From: Bacilli bacterium | Lineage (GTDB): Bacteria > Bacillota_I > Bacilli_A > RF39 > UBA660 | DNA: 11,172 bases | Assembly: GCA_024683115.1 (NCBI GenBank) | Contig: JAIKYM010000109.1 | Coordinates: 1-11,172 of the forward strand | Reading direction: 5' to 3' | Shown here: one piece after another, positions 1 to 5,596 of the stretch | Position numbering within the stretch: position 1 is the first letter of the stretch | How the letters are laid out: each line of letters starts with the position of its first letter | Notes under the pieces: generated by a model | Seen by the model: the letters and a program-made list of their open reading frames with translations, nothing else | Told to the model about the DNA's origin: nothing | The model's database searches: none | Made by a program: the position numbers and the translations under genes

Positions 1-50
1 AGTATTAAAACAGCATAACTAAGCTATTTATTTTTAAAATAACAAAGAAT

Positions 51-122
51 AATGTCCGAGTATAGGAAAAATGTCCCTACTACCCAGAAAAATGTCTCTA
101 ATACAAGAAAAATGTCCGAGTA
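51..122. repeat. Four degenerate ~20-bp direct repeats, IS21-like terminal repeats
   Basis: AATGTC recurs at 51, 70, 91 and 111, a period of 19-21 bp. The copies share a core close to GAAAAATGTCC followed by a variable TA-rich half. The first and last copies share the 12-mer AATGTCCGAGTA. IS21-family elements carry multiple transposase-binding repeats of this size and look at their ends, so this is probably an element end or an abandoned remnant. No transposase gene is visible, so any element body would lie left of the window. The identification rests on resemblance only. Confidence 0.5.
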
Positions 123-195
123 CTACTTGCGCCTTATTAATAAAAGACTAGTTAATTAATACAAAGTAATATTAGGAACAGTATTAAAAATAATG

Positions 196-221
196 AAATT
201 GGCTCTATTAAGCCATTTTTT
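196..221 (+). terminator. Rho-independent terminator of an unseen upstream gene
   Basis: Stem TGGCT/AGCCA (200-204 with 211-215) closes a 6-nt loop. It extends through one mismatch to AAA/TTT and is followed by a T run (216-221). It points rightward, so it would end a plus-strand transcript coming from outside the window. It converges with the tRNA terminator next to it. Confidence 0.6.
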
Positions 222-232
222 GATTTCACATA

Positions 233-268
233 AAGAAAAAAGGTTTAACACCAAACGGTATTAAACCT
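233..268 (-). terminator. Rho-independent terminator of tRNA-Cys
   Basis: An 8-bp stem AGGTTTAA/TTAAACCT (241-248 with 261-268) continues through a C/A mismatch into ACC/GGT around an AAAC loop. Read on the minus strand it is followed by a T-rich run (rc of 233-240). It lies 12 nt past the encoded CCA end of the tRNA. Confidence 0.85.
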
Positions 269-280
269 ATTGTTCTTTAA

Positions 281-354
281 TGGAGGCCCCGACCGGATTC
301 GAACCAGCGATCAGGCAGTTGCAGTGCCGTGCCTTACCACTTGGCTACAGGGCC
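281..354 (-). tRNA. tRNA-Cys (GCA anticodon)
   Basis: On the minus strand this folds into a full cloverleaf of 74 nt including an encoded CCA. The acceptor stem is GGCCCTG with CGGGGCC, and the discriminator is U73, as expected for tRNA-Cys. The D arm is GCC-AAGTGGTAA-GGC. The anticodon loop CTGCAAC places GCA at the anticodon. The T arm is GCTGG-TTCGAAT-CCGGT. The one blemish is a C/U mismatch at the first pair of the anticodon stem. It has its own promoter and terminator and is divergent from clpB. Confidence 0.95.
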
Positions 355-373
355 ATATCCTTGCAACACAATT

Positions 374-402
374 ATTTTATCAAATAGGTATGTATAAGTC
401 AA
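374..402 (-). promoter_or_regulatory. Promoter of tRNA-Cys
   Basis: Read on the minus strand: TTGACT (rc of 397-402), a 17-nt spacer, then TAAAAT (rc of 374-379) preceded by TGA, an extended -10. The expected start is near 367, about 13 nt before the tRNA 5' end. Strength and spacing fit a housekeeping sigma promoter. Confidence 0.8.
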
Positions 403-427
403 ATGATTTATTCTCATTTTAATTTTT

Positions 428-454
428 TTAGCACTCTACTATTGACAGTGCTAA
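428..454. promoter_or_regulatory. CIRCE operator (HrcA binding site)
   Basis: TTAGCACTC at 428-436, nine bases, then CAGTGCTAA at 446-454. The consensus is TTAGCACTC-N9-GAGTGCTAA, and only the first base of the right arm differs. That change creates the TTGACA -35 box (442-447), so bound HrcA would cover the -35 element of clpB. It indicates heat-shock control of clpB by HrcA. The tRNA promoter lies 26 bp to the left, outside the operator. Confidence 0.92.
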
Positions 455-469
455 TTTAAATGATATAAT
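442..469 (+). promoter_or_regulatory. clpB promoter
   Basis: TTGACA (442-447), a 16-nt spacer, and TATAAT (464-469) preceded by TGA, giving an extended -10. Both boxes are perfect consensus, and the -35 is embedded in the CIRCE operator. This is the expected design for a strong promoter held down by a repressor. The expected start is near 476, giving a leader of about 39 nt. Confidence 0.9.
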
Positions 470-514
470 TAAATTGTAGTTTGAATAATATGCTACAAAA
501 AGGAGTTGAGAAAT

Positions 515-2632
515 ATGATGAATGATTATCAAAACGAAAATGAAAATGTACTAGAAAAATATGGTAGAGATGTCGTTAAGCTTGCTAGAGATGGCAAGAT
601 TGACCCTGTTATTGGTAGAGATGAGGAAATTAGACGTATTATTAAGATTCTATCTCGTAAAACTAAGAATAACCCCGTATTAATAGGTGAACCAGGTGTT
701 GGTAAGACAGCTATTATCGAAGGACTTGCTAGACGTATTGTTGCCAATGATGTACCTACTTCTTTAAAGGATAAAAGTATCTTTGAATTAGATATGGGTG
801 CGTTAGTTGCTGGTGCTAAATATCGTGGTGAATTTGAGGAAAGATTAAAGGCCGTATTAAATAAGGTTAAGGAATCTGATGGTAACATTATAATGTTTAT
901 TGATGAAATTCACTTAATAGTTGGTGCTGGTAAATCTGATGGTGCACTAGATGCTTCTAACATGTTAAAGCCTATGCTTGCACGTGGTGAACTTCATTGT
1001 ATTGGTGCTACTACTCTTAAGGAATATAGAGAGTATATTGAAAAGGACTCTGCTCTAGAAAGACGTTTCCAAAAGGTTTTAGTTTCAGAGCCTACAGTTG
1101 AGGATACTATTTCAATTTTACGTGGTATAAAGGAAAGATTTGAGCTTCATCATGGTGTAACAATTCAAGACCAGGCAATTGTTGCTGCTGCTACCTTATC
1201 TAATAGATATATAACAGATAGATTTTTACCTGATAAGGCTATTGATTTAATTGACGAGGCTTGTGCATCTATTCGTATGGAAATAGATTCAAAGCCAGCT
1301 GAGCTTGATGATGCTGATAGAAAGATTGCACAGCTAAAAATTGAAGAAATGGCTTTAAAGAAGGAATCAGATCCTGCTTCTATCAAACGTCTTGAGGTTA
1401 TTAAAAATGAACTTAAGAATTTGGAGGATGAGGCTAAGAAATTAACTGACAAATGGACTAACGAAAAAGCTGAATTACAAAATTATAAGGAATTAAAGAA
1501 GGAACTTGATGATAAAAAGTTCCAGCTTGAAAAAGCATTTAACGAAGGTAACTATAAAAAAGCTTCTGAGTTACAATATTCAGTTATACCTTCAATAGAA
1601 GCTAAAATTAAAAATTATCAAGAGATGTCTAAGGAAGATCACATTTTATCAGAATCTGTTTCTGATAATGATGTCGCTACTGTTGTATCAAAATGGACTA
1701 ATATACCTATTTCTAAGCTAATGCAAGGCGAAAGAGAAAAGATATTATCATTGAATGATACTTTAAAAGAGCGAGTAATTGGTCAGGATGAGGCTGTAGA
1801 GCTTGTTTCTGATGCAATTATTAGACAACGTGCAGGAATAAAGGATGAAAATAAACCAATTGGTTCTTTCTTATTCTTAGGTCCTACTGGTGTAGGTAAA
1901 ACTGAGCTTGCTAAAGCATTAGCTGAAGCACTATTCGATAGTGAATCTCATATTATTAGAATTGATATGAGTGAATATATGGAATCACATAGTGTGGCTA
2001 AATTAATTGGTGCGCCTCCTGGATATGTAGGATACGATGAGGGCGGACAATTAACTGAAAAGGTTAGACGTAATCCTTATTCTATTATTCTATTTGATGA
2101 AATTGAAAAAGCCCATCATGATGTATTTAATATTTTACTTCAAATACTTGATGATGGTAGAATTACTGATTCAACTGGTAGATTAATTGATTTTAAGAAT
2201 ACAATAGTTATCATGACATCTAACTTAGGTTCTGAAATAATCTTAGATCACAATGATGATCCTAATCGTAATGAATTAGTGATGGATATCTTAAAAACTA
2301 AGTTTAGACCTGAATTAATTAATAGAATAGATGAAATAGTTATATTTAATTCATTATCTAAAGAAGTTGTTTATAAAGTATTAGATAGAATTATAGATGT
2401 AGTTAATTATCATCTAGATAATGTTAAATTACATATTGAATTAACTGATAGAGCTAAGAATTATATTATAGATGAATCATATGATAAAGAATTTGGTGCT
2501 AGACCAATTAAAAGATATGTAACTAAACATATTGAAACATTAATAGCTGAAGAATTATTACAAGAACGTATTCATGAAGGTGATAAATTAACTATTGATG
2601 TTGAAAATAATCAATTTGTTATCAAAAAATAG
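515..2632 (+). CDS. clpB: ClpB protein disaggregase, N-domain-less
   Basis: Hsp100 ATPase that works with DnaK/DnaJ/GrpE to pull polypeptides out of aggregates in the cytoplasm. The 705 residues hold two AAA+ modules. NBD1 has Walker A GEPGVGKT (58-65), pore loop KYRG (102-105) and Walker B IMFIDE (126-131). A full-length ClpB-type coiled-coil M domain (about 258-380) follows. NBD2 has GPTGVGKT (456-463), pore loop GYVGYD (503-508), Walker B ILFDE and sensor-2 GARP (661-664). The M-domain length and sequence separate it from ClpC and ClpE. The ~150-residue substrate-binding N-domain is absent; the protein begins just before NBD1, as in Mollicutes ClpB. The ATG at 515 is chosen because AGGAG (501-505) sits 9 nt upstream. 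An in-frame TTG at 506 abuts that site and is unlikely. CIRCE-controlled, single-gene transcript. Confidence 0.95.
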   Translation: MMNDYQNENENVLEKYGRDVVKLARDGKIDPVIGRDEEIRRIIKILSRKTKNNPVLIGEPGVGKTAIIEGLARRIVANDVPTSLKDKSIFELDMGALVAGAKYRGEFEERLKAVLNKVKESDGNIIMFIDEIHLIVGAGKSDGALDASNMLKPMLARGELHCIGATTLKEYREYIEKDSALERRFQKVLVSEPTVEDTISILRGIKERFELHHGVTIQDQAIVAAATLSNRYITDRFLPDKAIDLIDEACASIRMEIDSKPAELDDADRKIAQLKIEEMALKKESDPASIKRLEVIKNELKNLEDEAKKLTDKWTNEKAELQNYKELKKELDDKKFQLEKAFNEGNYKKASELQYSVIPSIEAKIKNYQEMSKEDHILSESVSDNDVATVVSKWTNIPISKLMQGEREKILSLNDTLKERVIGQDEAVELVSDAIIRQRAGIKDENKPIGSFLFLGPTGVGKTELAKALAEALFDSESHIIRIDMSEYMESHSVAKLIGAPPGYVGYDEGGQLTEKVRRNPYSIILFDEIEKAHHDVFNILLQILDDGRITDSTGRLIDFKNTIVIMTSNLGSEIILDHNDDPNRNELVMDILKTKFRPELINRIDEIVIFNSLSKEVVYKVLDRIIDVVNYHLDNVKLHIELTDRAKNYIIDESYDKEFGARPIKRYVTKHIETLIAEELLQERIHEGDKLTIDVENNQFVIKK

Positions 2633-2651
2633 GTAGAAATACCTATTTTTC
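2624..2651 (+). terminator. clpB terminator, overlapping the stop codon
   Basis: Near-perfect 11-bp stem (2625-2635 with 2640-2650): an A-rich run plus TAGGTA, tetraloop GAAA, then TACCTA plus a T run. The clpB stop TAG (2630-2632) is inside the left arm. Confidence 0.85.
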
Positions 2652-2654
2652 TTA

Positions 2655-2675
2655 TGTATAATTAGTTGTAGGTGA
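2655..2675 (+). promoter_or_regulatory. -10 box and ribosome site of the 99-aa gene
   Basis: TATAAT at 2657-2662, with TG directly before it rather than one base away. There is no clear -35, since the clpB terminator occupies that space. The start would be near 2669, putting the AGGTGA ribosome site (2670-2675) at the very 5' end of the mRNA. That site lies 5 nt before ATG 2681. Confidence 0.55.
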
Positions 2676-2680
2676 TAGAT

Positions 2681-2980
2681 ATGCAATTTGATGATCCATA
2701 TAAATATATGATGTCTGGTTACTATGGAATAGAATTATTAGATGAATATAAAGATAAACTATATTTACTTAAAGATATAAGAAATTATATTGATTCATAT
2801 CTTGAAGACAATAGAGTTCCTGATTTTGATTATGAAGCCTTAAATAGAGAAATAGAACGTAATAATAGTGATTTAGATAAACTACAAGATGCTTTATTAT
2901 TGTTAAAAGATATGAAAGGGCCAATGGAAGCTGTATTATTAATCAAACAAAAAGTAGCAGAATTAAAGAAAAATAGATAG
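2681..2980 (+). CDS. Hypothetical 99-aa acidic helical protein
   Basis: I do not recognise this family. The protein is rich in Asp, Glu, Leu and Lys, has no signal peptide or membrane segment, no cysteines and no obvious catalytic motif. It looks largely helical, with a Tyr-rich N-terminus (about residues 6-30) and a Leu/Lys C-terminal helix ending in KKNR. The ATG at 2681 is preferred over the GTG at 2672 because AGGTGA lies 5 nt before the ATG and overlaps the GTG. It has its own -10 box and a strong terminator, so it appears to be transcribed alone between clpB and the sortase gene. It is probably a small cytosolic protein; no role can be inferred from context. Confidence 0.7.
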   Translation: MQFDDPYKYMMSGYYGIELLDEYKDKLYLLKDIRNYIDSYLEDNRVPDFDYEALNREIERNNSDLDKLQDALLLLKDMKGPMEAVLLIKQKVAELKKNR

Positions 2981-2981
2981 A

Positions 2982-3011
2982 AAATAGCAGGTTTTAGACC
3001 TGCTTTTAATT
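2982..3011 (+). terminator. Terminator of the 99-aa gene
   Basis: Perfect 7-bp stem AGCAGGT/ACCTGCT (2986-2992 with 2998-3004), 5-nt loop, then TTTAATTT. It is the most GC-rich terminator stem here and lies just past the stop codon. Its tail runs into the -35 of the sortase promoter. Confidence 0.9.
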
Positions 3012-3039
3012 TGACAGTAATGCCTAAAAGTGGTATTAT
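3011..3039 (+). promoter_or_regulatory. Promoter of the sortase-substrate operon
   Basis: TTGACA (3011-3016), a 17-nt spacer, and TATTAT (3034-3039) preceded by TGG, giving an extended -10. The predicted start near 3046 leaves a leader of about 61 nt, among the longest in the window. Confidence 0.85.
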
Positions 3040-3047
3040 AGGACGCA

Positions 3048-3080
3048 ATTCAAGGAATGATATCACATGATTTCTTGAAT
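3048..3080 (+). promoter_or_regulatory. 5'-terminal hairpin in the sortase mRNA leader
   Basis: Inverted repeat ATTCAAGGAAT (3048-3058) and its partner (3070-3080) form an 11-bp stem with one G-U pair and an 11-nt loop. No T run follows, so it is not a terminator. It begins within about 2 nt of the predicted transcript start. Such hairpins are known to protect mRNAs from decay; a DNA operator or RNA-binding site is also possible. Confidence 0.6.
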
Positions 3081-3106
3081 AGGGGAATAAAAGGGAAGTG
3101 GTTGAT

Positions 3107-4915
3107 ATGGCGGATATTAGAGATTTTAATCCACAAACTTCAACTGACGTTTTAAATTTTATTTATTCTCCCTTATTGGACATAGAAAAAGATAGAAATC
3201 AAGGGGCTAAAAAGAGTGAAAGCTCTAAAAAGTCTAATGATAGTAGTCTAAAGGATAGTAAGAGAGAAGATATTAAAAGAGCTCGTGAAGAAACTAAAAA
3301 GCGTTACGAGGAAGCCAAAGAAGCAGAAAGACAAAAAGAGTTAGCTAAAAAGGAAGAAGAAAGAATTCTAAGAGCTAAACATGATGCGATGGTTCGTGAA
3401 GCTAAAGAACAAGTTAAGCGAAGAGCTCAAGAAGCTAAAGAAGAAGCTAGAAGAAAAGTTTTGGAAGAAAAAGTCAAAGCTAGACAACAAGCTGATCTTG
3501 AAAGAGCTAAAGCTAAGGAAGCTGAAAGATTAAGAGCTGAAGAAGAAAAAGCTAAGATTAAGAAAATGAAAGCTCAAGAAACTAAATTAAGAGAACTTGC
3601 AGCAGAAAAACAAAGACTTTTAGCTGAGGAAGAAAAAGCAAGAATCAGAAAACAAAAAGTTCAAGAACTTAGAGAAAAAGAACTTGAAGCTGAAAGAAAA
3701 AGAATTCTAGCTGAAGAAGAGAAAGCAAAACTTAGAGAGCAAAAAGCTCAAGAAAAAAGATTAAAGAAACTTGAAGCTGAAAAGAAAAAAGCTTATAAAG
3801 TTACTAAATCTAAAGAATCTTCTTATAAAAAGAAAGCTTCAAAGAAATCTAATTTCAAAGTATTTGCAAAACCATTATTGTGGTTCCTATTAATTGCATC
3901 GATTACAGGATACACAATTAAGAAAACTGGTGTAGCAGATGATATTGTTAATGAGGTTAAGCAAATGTATGCTGATTATGAAGATTTTGAATTAAAACTT
4001 CAAGCTCAAAACAATAGCGAAGTAATAGTTGATAATGGAAGAAAGCAAGAAAGACCAGCACCTACGTTAATAGAGACTATATTGGATCTACCTGATGTAA
4101 TTATTGAAGAAGATGAATATGAATCAATAATTACGGATTACTATGATGCTGATGAGTATTCGTTTGATGAAACTATTACTCCTGAATACCTAAAATCATT
4201 AAATCCAGCATTATCAGATAATCTTGCATGGTTATGTATTCCTGGAACAAATATTAATTATCCAGTTGCGTTACCAAGTTTAGATAAAATAGATGATGTT
4301 GAAGGTATTAGATCAAGTATTGATAGTAGTGGTAAACCAGAAGAACAATATATGAATGAGTATTATTTACATCATAATTTAGGTGGTACTGAAAATATAA
4401 AAGGTACAATTTATATGGATGTTCAAAATGATGGATTAAACAATCATTTTGACATAGTAGATGATAATACAGTTATATATGGTCACAATATGAAAGATGG
4501 ATCAATGTTCCATGACATAGCTCAATGGAAAAATGATTCAGACAAGTTACCAAGATACGGTATTATTTATACTGATGATGGTTATGGTTATATGGTTCAT
4601 TTCATAGCTTCAAGAGTAATAAGTGGAAAAGATTCACAATTATTACATCCAGGAGATTTTGAAAATCCTCAAGAAAAAGTAGAGTATGTTCAAGGAATCA
4701 TTGATGAAGCTAGAGAAAATAATTGGTATTCATTAGATGGTTTCGTACCAAATGAAAATGATAAATATATAAGTTTGGTAACTTGTGTTTATGATTTTGA
4801 TAACGCAAGAATACAATTAATCGGTAAAATCTCAGGTAAGATTAAAGTTAGAGAACATGCCGATGATGAAAATGGCTATTATGTAGAAGATAATTCTTTT
4901 GCATTGCATAGATAG
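3107..4915 (+). CDS. Class B-type sortase with long cytoplasmic helical arm
   Basis: Membrane transpeptidase predicted to join surface proteins to peptidoglycan. Residues 35-245 (of 602) are a Lys/Arg/Glu/Ala-rich helical region with three 29-residue repeats (142-228). One membrane helix follows (about 254-270), with a dense basic stretch before it, so the arm is cytoplasmic and the enzyme outside. Next come an acidic linker (about 290-360) and the sortase domain (about 365-578), with catalytic His460 (YGHNM), Cys560 (LVTCVYDF) and Arg568 (NARIQLIGK). The YGHNM-GSMFHDI spacing is typical of SrtB. Class B enzymes are usually near 250 aa, so the arm more than doubles this one. The ATG at 3107 has AGGGAAG 8 nt upstream; a GTG at 3098 overlaps that site and is less likely. 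Co-transcribed with the substrate gene 22 nt downstream. Exact signal specificity is unknown. Confidence 0.92.
   Translation: MADIRDFNPQTSTDVLNFIYSPLLDIEKDRNQGAKKSESSKKSNDSSLKDSKREDIKRAREETKKRYEEAKEAERQKELAKKEEERILRAKHDAMVREAKEQVKRRAQEAKEEARRKVLEEKVKARQQADLERAKAKEAERLRAEEEKAKIKKMKAQETKLRELAAEKQRLLAEEEKARIRKQKVQELREKELEAERKRILAEEEKAKLREQKAQEKRLKKLEAEKKKAYKVTKSKESSYKKKASKKSNFKVFAKPLLWFLLIASITGYTIKKTGVADDIVNEVKQMYADYEDFELKLQAQNNSEVIVDNGRKQERPAPTLIETILDLPDVIIEEDEYESIITDYYDADEYSFDETITPEYLKSLNPALSDNLAWLCIPGTNINYPVALPSLDKIDDVEGIRSSIDSSGKPEEQYMNEYYLHHNLGGTENIKGTIYMDVQNDGLNNHFDIVDDNTVIYGHNMKDGSMFHDIAQWKNDSDKLPRYGIIYTDDGYGYMVHFIASRVISGKDSQLLHPGDFENPQEKVEYVQGIIDEARENNWYSLDGFVPNENDKYISLVTCVYDFDNARIQLIGKISGKIKVREHADDENGYYVEDNSFALHR
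3530..3790 (+). repeat. Three tandem 87-bp coding repeats (29 aa each)
   Basis: Units 3530-3616, 3617-3703 and 3704-3790 encode residues 142-170, 171-199 and 200-228 of the sortase. Each starts (L/I)-x-AEEEKA, has a (K/R)-x-QE-type centre and ends E-(K/R)-(K/Q)-(K/R). The units are exactly equal in length at the protein level but diverged in DNA, so this is an old duplication. The alternating E and K/R pattern suits a coiled coil or a rigid single alpha-helix. Confidence 0.85.
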
Positions 4916-4937
4916 AAAGATAGGGAAGTGTTGATAT

Positions 4938-5507
4938 ATGAAAAAAAGTACAAAAGTTAAATCATTATTAGGAGCTGTAATGTTTGCTGTTATGTTAAAT
5001 GGCAATGTAGTTCATGCTGAATTAAAAGAAGATGATGGTTGGGAACATGAAGGATCAGCTACTTATGAACAAATAAGTGAAGAAGAAAATGCTGCTCATC
5101 AACAAGATAATTTAGACAATCAAGCTGCTGGAGGACAAACTCCTGCACCTCAAGATGCTAATGCACATGTTGATAATTCACAAGGTGGAAATTCTGAAGT
5201 ATTACCTACAATCAAACCTGAAGGAACAGATTGGGAACATACTACACCAGCTCCTGGGGATGAACATCCTCAACCTGGATTAGAAGATGAAGTTGATAGA
5301 AAGACTACTCCAACTCCAACACCAACTCCAACTCCAACTCCAACTCCAGTACCAGTACCAAAAACTGGTGATGAATCACAAGCAAGTACAGGAGCTGCTG
5401 CTGCATCTGGTTTAGGATTATCATTAGTAGGATATGCATTCTACAGAGTAATCAGATCATTTAAATCAAGATTTGTTGCTGAAAATAATATTGAAAAGAA
5501 AAGATAA
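4938..5507 (+). CDS. Secreted wall-anchored protein with VPKTG sorting signal
   Basis: Small surface protein, the probable substrate of the sortase encoded just upstream. The 189 residues begin with a signal peptide (MKKSTKVK, then a hydrophobic core; predicted cleavage after VVHA, residue 27). The mature part is acidic, Gln/Asn/Gly/Pro-rich and low in complexity, with two WEH-containing segments near residues 35 and 99. A Thr-Pro stalk (124-137) leads to the sorting signal VPKTG (140-144), a hydrophobic stretch (about 151-169) and a basic tail. The tail (170-189) is longer than usual. The motif is LPXTG-like rather than the NPQTN of classic SrtB. No enzymatic domain is visible, so a structural or display role is most likely. 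AGGGAAG (4922-4928) lies 9 nt before the ATG. Confidence 0.88.
   Translation: MKKSTKVKSLLGAVMFAVMLNGNVVHAELKEDDGWEHEGSATYEQISEEENAAHQQDNLDNQAAGGQTPAPQDANAHVDNSQGGNSEVLPTIKPEGTDWEHTTPAPGDEHPQPGLEDEVDRKTTPTPTPTPTPTPTPVPVPKTGDESQASTGAAAASGLGLSLVGYAFYRVIRSFKSRFVAENNIEKKR
5307..5348 (+). repeat. Seven-unit ACTCCA microsatellite (Thr-Pro stalk)
   Basis: Seven hexamers encode (TP)7; six are ACTCCA and the third is ACACCA. Two GTACCA units (VP) follow, directly before the VPKTG sorting motif. Because the unit is 6 bp, slippage would change the wall-spanning stalk length without shifting frame. Confidence 0.9.
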
Positions 5508-5522
5508 TATCTTTTCTTTTTT
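5494..5522 (+). terminator. Terminator of the sortase-substrate operon
   Basis: A 12-bp A/T-rich stem (5494-5505 with 5509-5520) built on AGAAAAGAT/ATCTTTTCT, 3-nt loop, flanked by A and T runs. The stop codon TAA (5505-5507) is at the tip. The symmetry could let it work on both strands. Confidence 0.75.
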
Positions 5523-5564
5523 ATGTAAAATTATAACAATTCATATATCTAAATTACGCCATTA

Positions 5565-5586
5565 TGTTAAAATATATGTATAGGAG
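5565..5586 (+). promoter_or_regulatory. mraY extended -10 promoter and ribosome site
   Basis: TGTTAAAAT at 5565-5573 is an extended -10 (TG-T-TAAAAT); no convincing -35 is visible. The start would be near 5580, just before the AGGAG ribosome site (5582-5586), which is 10 nt before the mraY ATG. Confidence 0.6.
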
Positions 5587-5596
5587 ATGAAATAGT

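Noticed and set aside
51..122. A small CRISPR array
   Set aside because: The units are ~20 bp and degenerate, abut without unique spacers of 30 bp or more, and have no cas genes nearby.
1..189. Target-site duplication (AGTATTAAAA at 1-10 and 180-189)
   Set aside because: Ten A/T-rich bases recur easily by chance in such DNA, and no element with matched ends is bracketed by the two copies.
506..517. TTG at 506 as the clpB start
   Set aside because: It directly touches the AGGAG ribosome site (501-505). ATG 515, 9 nt away, has normal spacing and matches the family's NBD1 start.
529..1452. Minus-strand open frames inside clpB
   Set aside because: They are antisense to strongly conserved AAA+ coding sequence, have Ser/Leu-rich composition typical of reverse frames, and lack ribosome sites. 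The same holds for minus-strand frames at 2830-3066, 6702-6908, 8800-9036 and 9478-9759.
515..2632. ClpC or ClpE instead of ClpB
   Set aside because: The M domain is full ClpB length with the ClpB pattern (SELQY, WTNIP) and there is no zinc finger or UVR-type short linker.
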